Assembly (NCBI GenBank): GCA_002294045.1
Contig: DBEP01000056.1
Location: forward strand, 190-16,577
Reading direction: 5' to 3'
Length of the DNA stretch: 16,388 nucleotides
DNA from: Lachnoclostridium sp. UBA903
GTDB taxonomy: Bacteria; Bacillota; Clostridia; Lachnospirales; Lachnospiraceae
In this document: positions 6,834 through 13,940 of the stretch, one piece after another
How positions within the stretch are numbered: position 1 is the stretch's first letter
Layout: each line of letters opens with the position of its first letter
The notes under the pieces: model-generated
Told to the model about the DNA's origin: nothing
Database searches by the model: none
Seen by the model: the letters and a program-made list of their open reading frames with translations, nothing else
Made by a program: the position numbers and the translations under genes

Positions 6834-7616
6834 TTATTTCACATGTCCCCAAAGAGCATTCAGCTCATCAATGGACATTTCGCTTAAACTCTTGCTTTCC
6901 TGTTCGGCAAGATGTTCAATTCCTACAAATCTATTTATAAACTTATTAGTGGCATTTGTCAAGGAATTTTCTGCATTTAGTTGTAAAAACCTTGATAAAT
7001 TTACTACCGAGAACATCAAATCGCCAAATTCTTCTTCCATACCCCTTGCATCACCATTTTCTTTTGATTTTTTCAGCTCGTCAAGCTCTTCGTAAACCTT
7101 GTTAAGTGCCTGCTCATAATTTTCAAAATCAAACCCTACCTTTGCCGCTTTTTTCTGGACTTTTTCCGCCCGGATGTTCGCCGGAAGGGCTTTCGGTACG
7201 CTTAATATGCCTTCGGAAACTTTCTTTTGTTTTTTCTCCTGTTTTTTGATATCCTCCCAATTACTGACTACGGTATCCGGGTCTATTCCGCCATTTGCTG
7301 CCATATCACCAAATACGTGGGGATGTCTGCGGATCATCTTATTGCTTACACCGGTAACCACATCATCTATGTCAAATTCCCTCTGTTCTTCAGCAATAGC
7401 CGTATGTAAGGCAACCTGCAGCAAAATATCCCCTAATTCTTCACATAGGTTCTCCGTATCACCGTTATTTATCGCTTCAATAACTTCATAGGCTTCTTCC
7501 AGCATACAGCTTTGCAGGCTTTCATGGGTCTGTTCCCTGTCCCAGGGGCATCCGTTCTCGCTTCTCAAATGCCTGATAATATTTATAAAATCGTCAAAAG
7601 TATATTTTTTCTCCAT
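6834..7616 (-). CDS. mazG: nucleoside triphosphate pyrophosphohydrolase MazG
   Basis: Hydrolyses NTPs and dNTPs to NMP and PPi, removing aberrant nucleotides and influencing nucleotide-based stress signalling. It has 260 residues with two MazG repeats. The first carries GCPWDREQTHESL, the metal-binding EEAYEVIEA (about 40-48) and CEELGDILLQV (58-68), then RRHPHVFGD. The second carries YEELDELKK and EEEFGDLMFSVVNLSRFL. In B. subtilis the homologue YabN has an additional N-terminal tetrapyrrole-methylase-like domain; this protein lacks it and begins directly with the MazG part. The ATG at 7616 has AGGAG at 9 nt. It has its own promoter about 115 bp upstream and heads the mazG-HU unit. Confidence 0.95.
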   Translation of the reverse strand: MEKKYTFDDFINIIRHLRSENGCPWDREQTHESLQSCMLEEAYEVIEAINNGDTENLCEELGDILLQVALHTAIAEEQREFDIDDVVTGVSNKMIRRHPHVFGDMAANGGIDPDTVVSNWEDIKKQEKKQKKVSEGILSVPKALPANIRAEKVQKKAAKVGFDFENYEQALNKVYEELDELKKSKENGDARGMEEEFGDLMFSVVNLSRFLQLNAENSLTNATNKFINRFVGIEHLAEQESKSLSEMSIDELNALWGHVK

Positions 7617-7729
7617 AGTAATTTTCTCCTATCTTTTATAGCCTCGGTTTATATTTTCCGTATAATTAATCGGTACCAGGTTTTCAGAAAAAGGATGCAG
7701 CATCGCCCGGTTTTATTTTGTTAATCCTA

Positions 7730-7757
7730 ATTATAGCGGTTTTCCCAATAAATGCAA
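7730..7757 (-). promoter_or_regulatory. mazG promoter (sigma-A type)
   Basis: Minus strand TTGCAT (7752-7757) and perfect TATAAT (7730-7735) with a 16-bp spacer. It sits 113 bp upstream of the mazG start codon and downstream of repeat copy B. The mRNA would have a leader of roughly 105 nt, in which I see no recognised riboswitch. Confidence 0.7.
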
Positions 7758-7848
7758 TCATGAAACCCAGGTCAAACAGCCAGGACGGTTTCGCATAGGA
7801 CAAATTTCCTATTGCATAAGAAAGAATTCAGCTTGCGGGATTCTCCGC

Positions 7849-7891
7849 CTGCGGCGGGTTGCGTCGGCAACATAATTCCAATCCGCCGCAG
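7849..7891. repeat. GC-rich hairpin inside repeat copy B
   Basis: Arms 7849-7861 (ctgcggcgggttg) and 7879-7891 (caatccgccgcag) pair over 13 bp with one G-U, around a 17-nt loop. It is markedly GC-rich compared with the surrounding intergenic DNA, which suggests an acquired or structurally selected piece. Confidence 0.75.
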
Positions 7892-7909
7892 TGCGATCCA
7901 AAGCGGAGC

Positions 7910-7950
7910 GTTGTTATCTCATAGGACGAACTTTCCTATGAGATAACAAC
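7910..7950. repeat. perfect 17-bp hairpin (ATAGGA family)
   Basis: The left arm gttgttatctcatagga (7910-7926) is an exact reverse complement of the right arm at 7934-7950, with loop cgaactt. The sister hairpin at 4615-4656 has loop cgcaact and different but still complementary arms. Confidence 0.9.
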
Positions 7951-8028
7951 GAGTCTGACAAGCCGGACTTTGGCGCGTCATGCGCATCCCCCGGAGCGTT
8001 TTTATTCAATAGGATGCAATTCCTATCA

Positions 8029-8072
8029 AATAAAAAGAGTTTTCCATAAGTTTATGTCCTATGAAAAACTCT
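8029..8072 (-). terminator. spoVT intrinsic terminator
   Basis: On the minus strand the arms 8060-8072 (AGAGTTTTTCATA) and 8036-8048 (TATGGAAAACTCT) pair with about one mismatch across an 11-nt loop, followed by a T-rich tract (8036-8029, TTTTTATT). It starts 17 nt after the spoVT stop. The stem also carries CATAGGAC, like the neighbouring repeat hairpins. Confidence 0.8.
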
Positions 8073-8088
8073 ATAAATAATAATTATT

Positions 8089-8637
8089 TTACTGTTCCAT
8101 CTGACGGCCCAGGAAATAGGAAGCCGTACTTGCCAGCTTATTCTCTACCTCACCGAATTTTACTTTCGGGTCTTTCGAAAGCAATATTACGGAACCAATT
8201 GCATCACCTTCACTGATAATCGGCCAGATAACCTGATAGGTATAATCCGTGTCATCATCTGCTACAATTTTTACAAAATTTTTATCCTCTTTGGAAGCCA
8301 GAATATTTTCTCTTTCATTGATAACCTGCTCCAATTCCGGTGTAATCGCTTTTGATAACAATTCCCGTTTCATGCTGCCGGATGCCGCAACAAATTGATC
8401 TTTATCTGATATAGCAATAATATGTCCCGTAGTCTGCGCCAGGGAATCCGCATACTGTTTCGCAAACAGTCCAAGTTCTCCTATAGGCGAATATTTCTTG
8501 AGTATGATTTCTCCTTCTCTGTCCGTAAATATTTCAAGCGGGTCTCCTTCTCTTATTCGTAATGTGCGCCGAATTTCTTTGGGAACAACAACGCGTCCCA
8601 GATCATCTATTCTCCTAACGATTCCTGTGGCTTTCAT
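8089..8637 (-). CDS. spoVT: stage V sporulation transcription regulator SpoVT
   Basis: Forespore DNA-binding regulator that tunes sigma-G genes late in sporulation and influences spore germination properties. It has 182 residues. The AbrB/MazE-type swapped-hairpin DNA-binding domain is at about 1-50 (MKATGIVRRIDDLGRVVVPKEIRR, IREGDPLEIFTD). The C-terminal GAF-like domain is at about 56-178 (GELGLFAKQYADSLAQTTGHIIAISDKDQFVA..., TYQVIWPIISEGDAIGSVILLS). The length distinguishes it from AbrB and Abh, which lack the GAF part. The ATG at 8637 has GGAGG at 8 nt. It lies 121 bp after truA with its own terminator downstream. Sigma-G control is known in B. subtilis; I could not find a convincing sigma-G promoter here. 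Confidence 0.96.
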   Translation of the reverse strand: MKATGIVRRIDDLGRVVVPKEIRRTLRIREGDPLEIFTDREGEIILKKYSPIGELGLFAKQYADSLAQTTGHIIAISDKDQFVAASGSMKRELLSKAITPELEQVINERENILASKEDKNFVKIVADDDTDYTYQVIWPIISEGDAIGSVILLSKDPKVKFGEVENKLASTASYFLGRQMEQ

Positions 8638-8720
8638 AAATTATTCCTCCATCTTGCTTAATAATCATATTGTGGTACTTATGGTTATTATTGTTTGTCA
8701 AAAGGAAGAATTTATACGTT

Positions 8721-8750
8721 AATATATAATTTTAGTTAAAATTTTATATT
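8721..8750. repeat. AT-only near-perfect palindrome between truA and spoVT
   Basis: The 14-base arms aatatataatttta and taaaattttatatt are complementary at 13 of 14 positions with a 2-base centre. It starts 8 bp past the truA stop. No T-run follows it on the minus strand, so it is a poor terminator; it could be a weak one or a protein-binding site. Confidence 0.5.
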
Positions 8751-8758
8751 TAAAAATG

Positions 8759-9526
8759 TTAATACCTGACTTTAACAAGGAACAAACCCCGGGGACTTAC
8801 CGTGATTCCTGCCTGCTGCCTTTTCTTCCCCTTAAGGATTTCCGGTATGGCCTCCGGCTTATTTATACCCTTACCGATTTCTATTAAAGTACCGGTGATG
8901 ATTCTGACCATGTTGTAAAGAAAACCGTCACCGGTGATGGCAATTCTCAGTTCGTCGGACGGGTTTTGATATTTTAAAACAGGCGGTCCGTATATTTTAA
9001 TTTCTTCAATTGTCCTGACCGTAGACTTACCGTCTTTCCTGTCGGCAGAAAAAGCTTTAAAATCGTGAGTTCCTATGAGGAAGGCGGCAGCCTTGTCCAT
9101 AATATCCGTATCAAGAGGTTCCGGTACATGGTAAGTATATTTCCTTGTAAATACGGACTGTACCTCACCCCGGTCAATCCGGTATTCATAAGTTTTGGCT
9201 GTGGCAGAATACCGGCTGTGGAACTCTTTTCCCACTTCTTTTATAAAATGCACCTTAATATCGTCAGGCAAAAGAATGTTTAATTCTTCCATTATTTCAT
9301 TTTCAGGCCGTTCGGACACACAATGAAAATTGGCGACCTGCCCCAGAGCATGTACACCTGCGTCCGTTCTGCCGGACCCGATTACCTTAATGTCTTCCCG
9401 CAAATATTCGGTCAGGCATTTTTCCAAAATCCCCTGAATGGAACGCTTTTTACCGGTTATACCCAGCCGCTGCCAGCCGGCATAACTGCTTCCGTCGTAT
9501 TCCAGTATCAGTTTAATATTACGCAT
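8759..9526 (-). CDS. truA: tRNA pseudouridine(38-40) synthase TruA
   Basis: Isomerises uridines 38, 39 and 40 in the anticodon arm of many tRNAs to pseudouridine. It has 255 residues, a normal length. It shows the N-terminal LILEYDGSSYAGWQR motif, the catalytic GSGRTDAGVHALGQ with Asp55, EFHSRYSATAKTYEYRI, FKAFSADR and the C-terminal GDGFLYNMVRIITGTL motif. The ATG (9524-9526) lies inside the end of the natB-like gene, with an 8-bp overlap, so translation is probably coupled. In many Firmicutes truA sits beside ecfT and rplM instead. Placement here is unusual and might mean a second paralogue elsewhere in the genome. The catalytic residues are intact. Confidence 0.95.
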   Translation of the reverse strand: MRNIKLILEYDGSSYAGWQRLGITGKKRSIQGILEKCLTEYLREDIKVIGSGRTDAGVHALGQVANFHCVSERPENEIMEELNILLPDDIKVHFIKEVGKEFHSRYSATAKTYEYRIDRGEVQSVFTRKYTYHVPEPLDTDIMDKAAAFLIGTHDFKAFSADRKDGKSTVRTIEEIKIYGPPVLKYQNPSDELRIAITGDGFLYNMVRIITGTLIEIGKGINKPEAIPEILKGKKRQQAGITVSPRGLFLVKVRY

Positions 9527-10742
9527 TAAACATTACCTTTTCGCTATTAAAGGCTTTGGTAATCAACATGGTTAAAATAACCGCCAGCAGCAAGGTACCG
9601 CCTATGGTAAAGCCGAATTGTATGGCTGTCAGCTCTCCTGTCAGTATATTTTGTATGGAAAGGGCGCTTCCGTATACCGGAATTGCATACATGCTCAGAG
9701 CCTTGTCTTCATTTCCGGAAAACATGGTAGCCATACCGGCCACAATTACGATAATTAAAATCGGTGATACAAAGGCAGATGCTTCCTTTACGGTTTTAGC
9801 AAGTACGGATGCCAGGGCGACTATCGCAACATATAAATAAACCATGGCAATTAACAGAATAAGAAGCTGTGCCATCTGTACGGCAGAGAATTTTAAAGCG
9901 AGCCCTTCCATGCCTTCCCCGCTGAAACCGCCTAACATAATCGGCATGGCAAATATCATGGAAGCGGCGTATACGGCCGCTGAGAGGCTCGCAAGTATGG
10001 ATATGGAGATTAATTTGCCTACTACGATTTCCCGTCTTTTTAAGGGCGTTAAAAGCATGCTGGCCATGGTTCCTCTCTCTTTCTCACCGGTAATGGCATC
10101 AATTCCAAGGCTCATGGCTCCCTGAAACAGCATAAAGGTGATTAAGTAAGGCAGCAGGGTACCGAAAACTTTTCCGGCAGCCTTTTCATCATCCACGATT
10201 ATGGAGGATTGCGGGTCCACGTCAATATGAAATACGGTCAGCTGGTTAATATCCCCGAACCTTTCTGTTAAAAGCTTCTGCTGGTATTCGTAAAGTACCG
10301 TATTCACAAAATTGCTTCTGGCTGCGTTTGAATAATCTTCCGAGTTATTATAATAGGTCTTTACCTCAGGAATCACGCCTCCTGTTTTATAATTATTGAC
10401 TTTATTTAAAAACTCCTCTTCAAATACAACCAAAAGGTCCGTTGTACCATTTAAAATGCCTTCCTTGATGTCCGAAAGGTCCTCTCCCGTCTCAAGATAC
10501 CGGATATCCGCATCAAACTCTAACGCTGCCAGGGTATCTTTAAAATCATCCGGTACATTCTGGATGTGTATGGTGGAAACATGTTTTTCTATATCGTTCA
10601 GCATAGCCGTCTGCATCTGACCTATAAAGTAATAAATCCCTATAATCAATACGGCAGGCAATACAAATAAACTGATAACCAGTTTTTTATCGGTAAACAC
10701 CCTTGTCAGTTCTTTTTTAATAATTTGCTTTGCTCCGTTCAT
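9519..10742 (-). CDS. natB: ABC-2 type exporter permease, NatB-like
   Basis: Membrane subunit of a two-gene ABC exporter; in B. subtilis NatAB extrudes sodium, but the substrate here is not shown by sequence. From the ATG at 10742 it has 407 residues. One membrane helix lies near residues 20-40 (LVISLFVLPAVLIIGIYYFI). A large extracytoplasmic domain follows to about residue 190. The C-terminal half has five or six helices, with the cytoplasmic ITGEKERGTMASMLLTPLKRREIVVGKLI element typical of ABC-2/NatB permeases. The frame is open up to an ATG at 10790, but GGAGGAGG just before the ATG at 10742 and the one-base gap after natA decide for the shorter form. It is coupled to natA upstream and truA downstream. 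Confidence 0.88.
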   Translation of the reverse strand: MNGAKQIIKKELTRVFTDKKLVISLFVLPAVLIIGIYYFIGQMQTAMLNDIEKHVSTIHIQNVPDDFKDTLAALEFDADIRYLETGEDLSDIKEGILNGTTDLLVVFEEEFLNKVNNYKTGGVIPEVKTYYNNSEDYSNAARSNFVNTVLYEYQQKLLTERFGDINQLTVFHIDVDPQSSIIVDDEKAAGKVFGTLLPYLITFMLFQGAMSLGIDAITGEKERGTMASMLLTPLKRREIVVGKLISISILASLSAAVYAASMIFAMPIMLGGFSGEGMEGLALKFSAVQMAQLLILLIAMVYLYVAIVALASVLAKTVKEASAFVSPILIIVIVAGMATMFSGNEDKALSMYAIPVYGSALSIQNILTGELTAIQFGFTIGGTLLLAVILTMLITKAFNSEKVMFNA

Positions 10743-10743
10743 A

Positions 10744-11520
10744 TTAAGCCTCCTCCTTACCATACGCTTTATAAAGCTCAAAAAATGCATCCTCTAAATC
10801 CTTTGATTTAGTTTCCTGCAGAATTTCTGTAAGCGTTCCGTCCGTCACCTTCCGGCCGTTAATAATAATTCCGATTCTGTCACAAAGTTTTTCCGCCTCG
10901 GACATAATATGCGTGGAAACAATAATAAGCTTCCCTTCCTCTTTCAATAATTTTAAATAATCGGTTACGCTTCTGGCAGTTACAATATCCAGCCCATTTG
11001 TAGGTTCATCAAAGATAACCACTTCCGGGTCATGGACAAGGCTCACCGCAATGGATGCTTTCTGTCTCATACCTGTTGACAGTTCATCAATCTTTTTATC
11101 CTGGAAATCATGGATGCCGAAATAATCAAATAATAATTCCCGTCTCTTGTCAATGGCTTTGACATCCATTCCATGCAGCCTGCCGAAGAAGTCGAACATA
11201 TACCTGGCGGAAAACTGGGGATCGAGTTTAATTTCATTTGTTAAAAATGAAATGGATTCCCTCACTTTCTCCGGTTCTTTCACCGTATCATACCCGCATA
11301 CGGTTATTTCCCCGTCCGTAGGTTTCAGCAATGTCGCAACACACCTGAGAGTAGTTGTTTTGCCTGCCCCGTTAGGTCCAAGAAGCCCGTATATCTCACC
11401 TTTTTTGGCGGACAGGCTGATATGGTCCGCCGCTTTTTTTATGTTGTCCTTTGTCTTTTGCTCTGCCATCTGTTTTTTGGTCAACTTGTAAACTTTAGTT
11501 AAATTTTTGATTTCTATCAT
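10744..11520 (-). CDS. natA: ABC transporter ATP-binding protein, NatA-like
   Basis: Cytoplasmic ATPase that powers the NatB-like permease encoded next to it. It has 258 residues. Walker A GPNGAGKTT is at 48-56, the signature LSTGMRQK at 147-154, Walker B VVIFDEP at 167-173, followed by TNGLD, and the switch histidine is in VSTHIMSE (H204). The Q-loop region reads SFLTNEIKL without the usual glutamine, as in NatA relatives. The ATG at 11520 is preceded by a G-rich but modest ribosome binding site (GGGGG, 6-7 nt). It opens the natA-natB-truA unit. Function as exporter ATPase is firm; the natA name is by family resemblance. Confidence 0.9.
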   Translation of the reverse strand: MIEIKNLTKVYKLTKKQMAEQKTKDNIKKAADHISLSAKKGEIYGLLGPNGAGKTTTLRCVATLLKPTDGEITVCGYDTVKEPEKVRESISFLTNEIKLDPQFSARYMFDFFGRLHGMDVKAIDKRRELLFDYFGIHDFQDKKIDELSTGMRQKASIAVSLVHDPEVVIFDEPTNGLDIVTARSVTDYLKLLKEEGKLIIVSTHIMSEAEKLCDRIGIIINGRKVTDGTLTEILQETKSKDLEDAFFELYKAYGKEEA

Positions 11521-11606
11521 CTTTGACCCCCATCTGCGTAGTAATTACGGGCATAAGTTCAGGAGCCTGCAATTCATTGTTTCCTGAGGCCGCCCAATAT
11601 TCGTAA

Positions 11607-11650
11607 ATTATATACATTGTTAGATTAACCTTAGAATTTACCTTTGTCAA
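11607..11650 (-). promoter_or_regulatory. possible natA promoter region
   Basis: On the minus strand there is a perfect TTGACA (11645-11650) with a weak -10 TAATCT at 17 bp (11622-11627), and separately a perfect TATAAT (11607-11612) without a good -35. Either could start the natA transcript, giving a leader of about 80-100 nt. The rest of the 11521-11760 gap shows only short inverted repeats (for example TCAGGA/TCCTGA in the leader). Confidence 0.4.
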
Positions 11651-11759
11651 TGTCAGAATCATTAGAAATAGCTTAAAATTTCATTAACTAATGCATTTGC
11701 TGTAAATGCGGTCCCTTTCCAAATAGTACAGGCCCCCCGCTTTCATACCCATTCGATTT

Positions 11760-11862
11760 ATGATATAATGAAAGCGTAGTGAGCTTATGCAAGTTTACTT
11801 GCAATAAGCGAGCGGAGCAACAAGAGCATGAACGCGCCTTTTGTTCATGATATAATGAAAGC
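11760..11862 (+). promoter_or_regulatory. duplicated extended -10 promoter upstream of the PAP2 gene
   Basis: The 16-mer atgatataatgaaagc occurs exactly twice, at 11760-11775 and 11847-11862. Each contains TGATATAAT, an extended -10 (TGn-TATAAT). No good -35 is seen, as is common for extended -10 promoters. Between the copies lie 71 bp with two hairpins: gcttatgcaag/cttgcaataagc (11783-11809) and catgaac/gttcatg (11827-11849), the latter overlapping the second TG. Transcripts would begin about 50 and 135 bp before the start codon. Confidence 0.65.
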
Positions 11863-11905
11863 AGAACGAAGAAATTGCAAGCTTGCTCAGAAAGGAGATT
11901 AACCG

Positions 11906-12451
11906 TTGAGTTTTATTCAGCAGGCTGATGAATCCATTTTATTTTACATACTGAATCACTTACATACACCTTTTTGGGATAAAGTCATGATTACAATTAC
12001 TTCTTTGGGAAATTCCGGCTTTATCTGGATTGTCATTGCCTTTTTACTGCTTCTTAATAAAAAGACCAGGCGATACGGGATTTTATTGACCACCGCTTTA
12101 AGTATCCAATACTTTCTGGGAGACGGAATACTAAAGCATTTATTTGCGCGGGAAAGGCCGTTTGTACGTTTTCCGGAAGTTGAGATTCTCATTCGAAAAC
12201 CAGGTTCCTTTTCATTTCCCTCCGGCCACACCATGTCCTCCTTTACGGCCGCCACCATTATCTTCTACTTCAGTAAATATGCGGGTATTCCGGCTTATAT
12301 ACTGGCCGTCCTGATAGGCTTCTCAAGACTGTATTTATTCTGCCATTATCCTACGGATGTTTTGGCCGGAATTGTATTCGGTATAATCACTGCCCGGATA
12401 GTAATATCAGCTGCCAGAACCATCTGGATAAAAGCAGGAACATCCTGTTAG
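11906..12451 (+). CDS. PAP2-family membrane phosphatase (undecaprenyl-diphosphatase-like)
   Basis: Probable lipid phosphatase of the PAP2/PgpB/BcrC type, removing a phosphate from a lipid diphosphate or phosphatidate at the outer membrane face. It has 181 residues with about five hydrophobic segments. All three catalytic motifs are present: KHLFARERP (K77 to P85), PSGH (105-108, acid-base His108), and SRLYLFCHYPTD (140-151, nucleophile His147, Asp151). The start is a TTG at 11906, with AGGAG (11893-11897) 8 nt upstream, and no better in-frame start nearby. It is the only plus-strand gene in the window and converges with the foldase gene at 12664. The undecaprenyl role is typical of the small Firmicutes members but cannot be told from phosphatidylglycerophosphatase here. 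Confidence 0.9.
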   Translation: MSFIQQADESILFYILNHLHTPFWDKVMITITSLGNSGFIWIVIAFLLLLNKKTRRYGILLTTALSIQYFLGDGILKHLFARERPFVRFPEVEILIRKPGSFSFPSGHTMSSFTAATIIFYFSKYAGIPAYILAVLIGFSRLYLFCHYPTDVLAGIVFGIITARIVISAARTIWIKAGTSC

Positions 12452-12462
12452 CAGCCGACCGG

Positions 12463-12600
12463 GGTTAAGGAGCTAAAGATTTGTATTCATAGGATTTGTA
12501 CCCATCTGTCCGTTAGACATTTATTAAGCGGATTCCGGCAAACACCCGATAACAAGCTCAGCTCCTTGAACCTTTCCTTCCTGGAGGCTTCAAAGAGCTG
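12463..12600. other. convergent-gene gap with two mutually exclusive stem-loops
   Basis: In the 212-bp gap between the PAP2 gene and the foldase gene, ggttaaggagct (12463-12474) can pair with agctccttgaacc (12560-12572) with one bulge. The overlapping cagctccttgaa (12559-12570) can instead pair with ttcaaagagctg (12589-12600) at 11 of 12 positions. A T6 tract follows about 20 nt later on the plus strand. It is probably a weak bidirectional terminator zone. Confidence 0.4.
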
Positions 12601-12663
12601 ATTACAATTAATTATTAAATTTTTTCGTCCTGTATTGTGTTTCTTTCTTAATGCAATATCTCT

Positions 12664-13809
12664 TTATTCTCCCGCTGTTTCTCCGGTTGCTTCCCGTGTA
12701 TTGCCCCCGTCTTCCGCTTCTGATTCCGACTCAAAATTCATATCTCCCCACACTTTATCATTGATATCAATTTTAACCTCCGAAGCCCAGCCCTCATACA
12801 GGTCCTTAAAGGTACTATTCTGTCTTTCGGCAATGATTTTCTCTTTCTTTTCCAGGGTTGCGTCTTCATTGTAGTCACTTACACAGTATAATATATGATA
12901 ACCGTATTCCGTTTCAACAATACCGCTGAATTCCCCGGTTTTTAAGGCAAAAGCCGCGTCCTCAAATTCCTTTACCATTTCCCCTCTGCCAAATGTATAC
13001 TCCACATTGGAATCCTCTGTATTCGCCTCCGCAAAATTATAATAATTATCTGCCTTTTTCGCCTGCTTTAACAATTCCTGCACTTTATTGTAAGCTTTTG
13101 TTTTTTCCGCTTCGCTCATGGGCGTTTCCTTACCGTCTGCGTCCGTTTTAGTGGTAAGAATCAAAAGGTGGTCTATTGTTATCTGTTTGGCTTCTTCATC
13201 CGAAACATCCGTATCCACATTCATGGTTGAGGCATCATATACTTTTTCATAGACCATATTATCGCGGTAAAACTTCTGTGAAATCTCCAATGTCAGGCCA
13301 TAACGTGATTTATCTTCCTCCGTTATGCCTGAAAGCATGGTATTTGCATTTTCTTTAATCTGTGCTTCATCCTCTTCCGTAATTTCAACCCCGAACTTGT
13401 ACGCCTGGGCACCGGCAATCTTAGTCTGGGCTATCATTTCCAAAATTTCCTGTTTTGCCATATCTCCAAAACTTTGGCCGTTAAAATCATAGCTCCATAT
13501 CTTGTCGCCAAAATAGGCTTCATATTGGGCTTTGATATATTGAAAATAGATCATGGCTTCACTGTAACTGACTTCTTCTTTACCTATCTTAACAACCACT
13601 TTCTTAAAAAGACTGTCATCCACCGAATCCTTATCTTCCTCTCCCGTATCCGGTGTCTCATCCTTCCCGGTTCCGCCGTTTTCTTTCACGGCGGCACTGT
13701 TTCCGGTATTGCCCTGTTCTTTATTGTTATTCCTGGAGCAAGCCGTGACAGCCAAAAGTGTTACGGCCAACAAGCTTAGCATAAATACTATTCTTACGTT
13801 TTTTTTCAT
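12664..13809 (-). CDS. prsA: PrsA-like peptidyl-prolyl cis-trans isomerase lipoprotein
   Basis: Extracytoplasmic foldase anchored to the outer face of the membrane; it helps secreted proteins fold. From the ATG at 13809 it has 381 residues. The lipoprotein signal peptide MKKNVRIVFMLSLLAV... ends in a VTAC lipobox with the acylated Cys24. A charged, G/E/N-rich linker follows to about residue 65. A SurA/PrsA N-terminal helical region comes next, then a parvulin domain at about 209-310 with DHLLIL, FGRGEMVKEFEDAAFALK and TEYGYHILYC. The tail is acidic. The frame extends upstream to 13863, but AGGAG 5 nt before 13809 and the signal peptide fix the start. It follows mfd by 131 bp, a common arrangement in Clostridia. 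Isomerase activity is inferred from the domain. Confidence 0.9.
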   Translation of the reverse strand: MKKNVRIVFMLSLLAVTLLAVTACSRNNNKEQGNTGNSAAVKENGGTGKDETPDTGEEDKDSVDDSLFKKVVVKIGKEEVSYSEAMIYFQYIKAQYEAYFGDKIWSYDFNGQSFGDMAKQEILEMIAQTKIAGAQAYKFGVEITEEDEAQIKENANTMLSGITEEDKSRYGLTLEISQKFYRDNMVYEKVYDASTMNVDTDVSDEEAKQITIDHLLILTTKTDADGKETPMSEAEKTKAYNKVQELLKQAKKADNYYNFAEANTEDSNVEYTFGRGEMVKEFEDAAFALKTGEFSGIVETEYGYHILYCVSDYNEDATLEKKEKIIAERQNSTFKDLYEGWASEVKIDINDKVWGDMNFESESEAEDGGNTREATGETAGE

Positions 13810-13940
13810 GGAAACTCCTATCCTTCCGCTTATGCGGTATTTTTCCGATTCTAAGTTGCGCAATCATATAAAAGACGGTATTTTCCCCGTTGCTTCGATG
13901 AATTAAACTTTAGTTATTCAGTCATGTTTATTATTATAAA

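Larger units (their letters stand above)
7792..8037. repeat. composite intergenic repeat, copy B
   Basis: This is the longer version of the element at 4536-4656 and fills most of the spoVT-mazG gap. Its parts in order are: hairpin 1 (GCATAGGA with TCCTATTGC, 7793-7815); cataagaaaga (7815-7825); a GC-rich hairpin (7849-7891); gcggagcg followed by hairpin 2 (7910-7950); gagtctgacaagccggactt; ggcgcgtcatgcgcatccc (7972-7990); cggagcg and hairpin 3 (7998-8037). Hairpin 3 runs directly into the spoVT terminator. Hairpins 1, 2 and 3 all share ATAGGA and TCCTAT around a short loop. The block carries no credible gene. I do not recognise a named family. Confidence 0.8.

Noticed and set aside
7617..7729. 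Riboswitch in the mazG leader
   Set aside because: No conserved riboswitch core or terminator-like switch could be recognised in this leader.
4536..8037. CRISPR array
   Set aside because: The repeated hairpins are not evenly spaced, lie in two distant intergenic gaps and have no unique spacers or cas genes nearby.
8686..8717. Sigma-G promoter for spoVT (GTATA and AATAATA on the minus strand)
   Set aside because: The spacer is 20 bp instead of about 18 and the -10 lacks its first C, so the match is no better than chance in AT-rich DNA.
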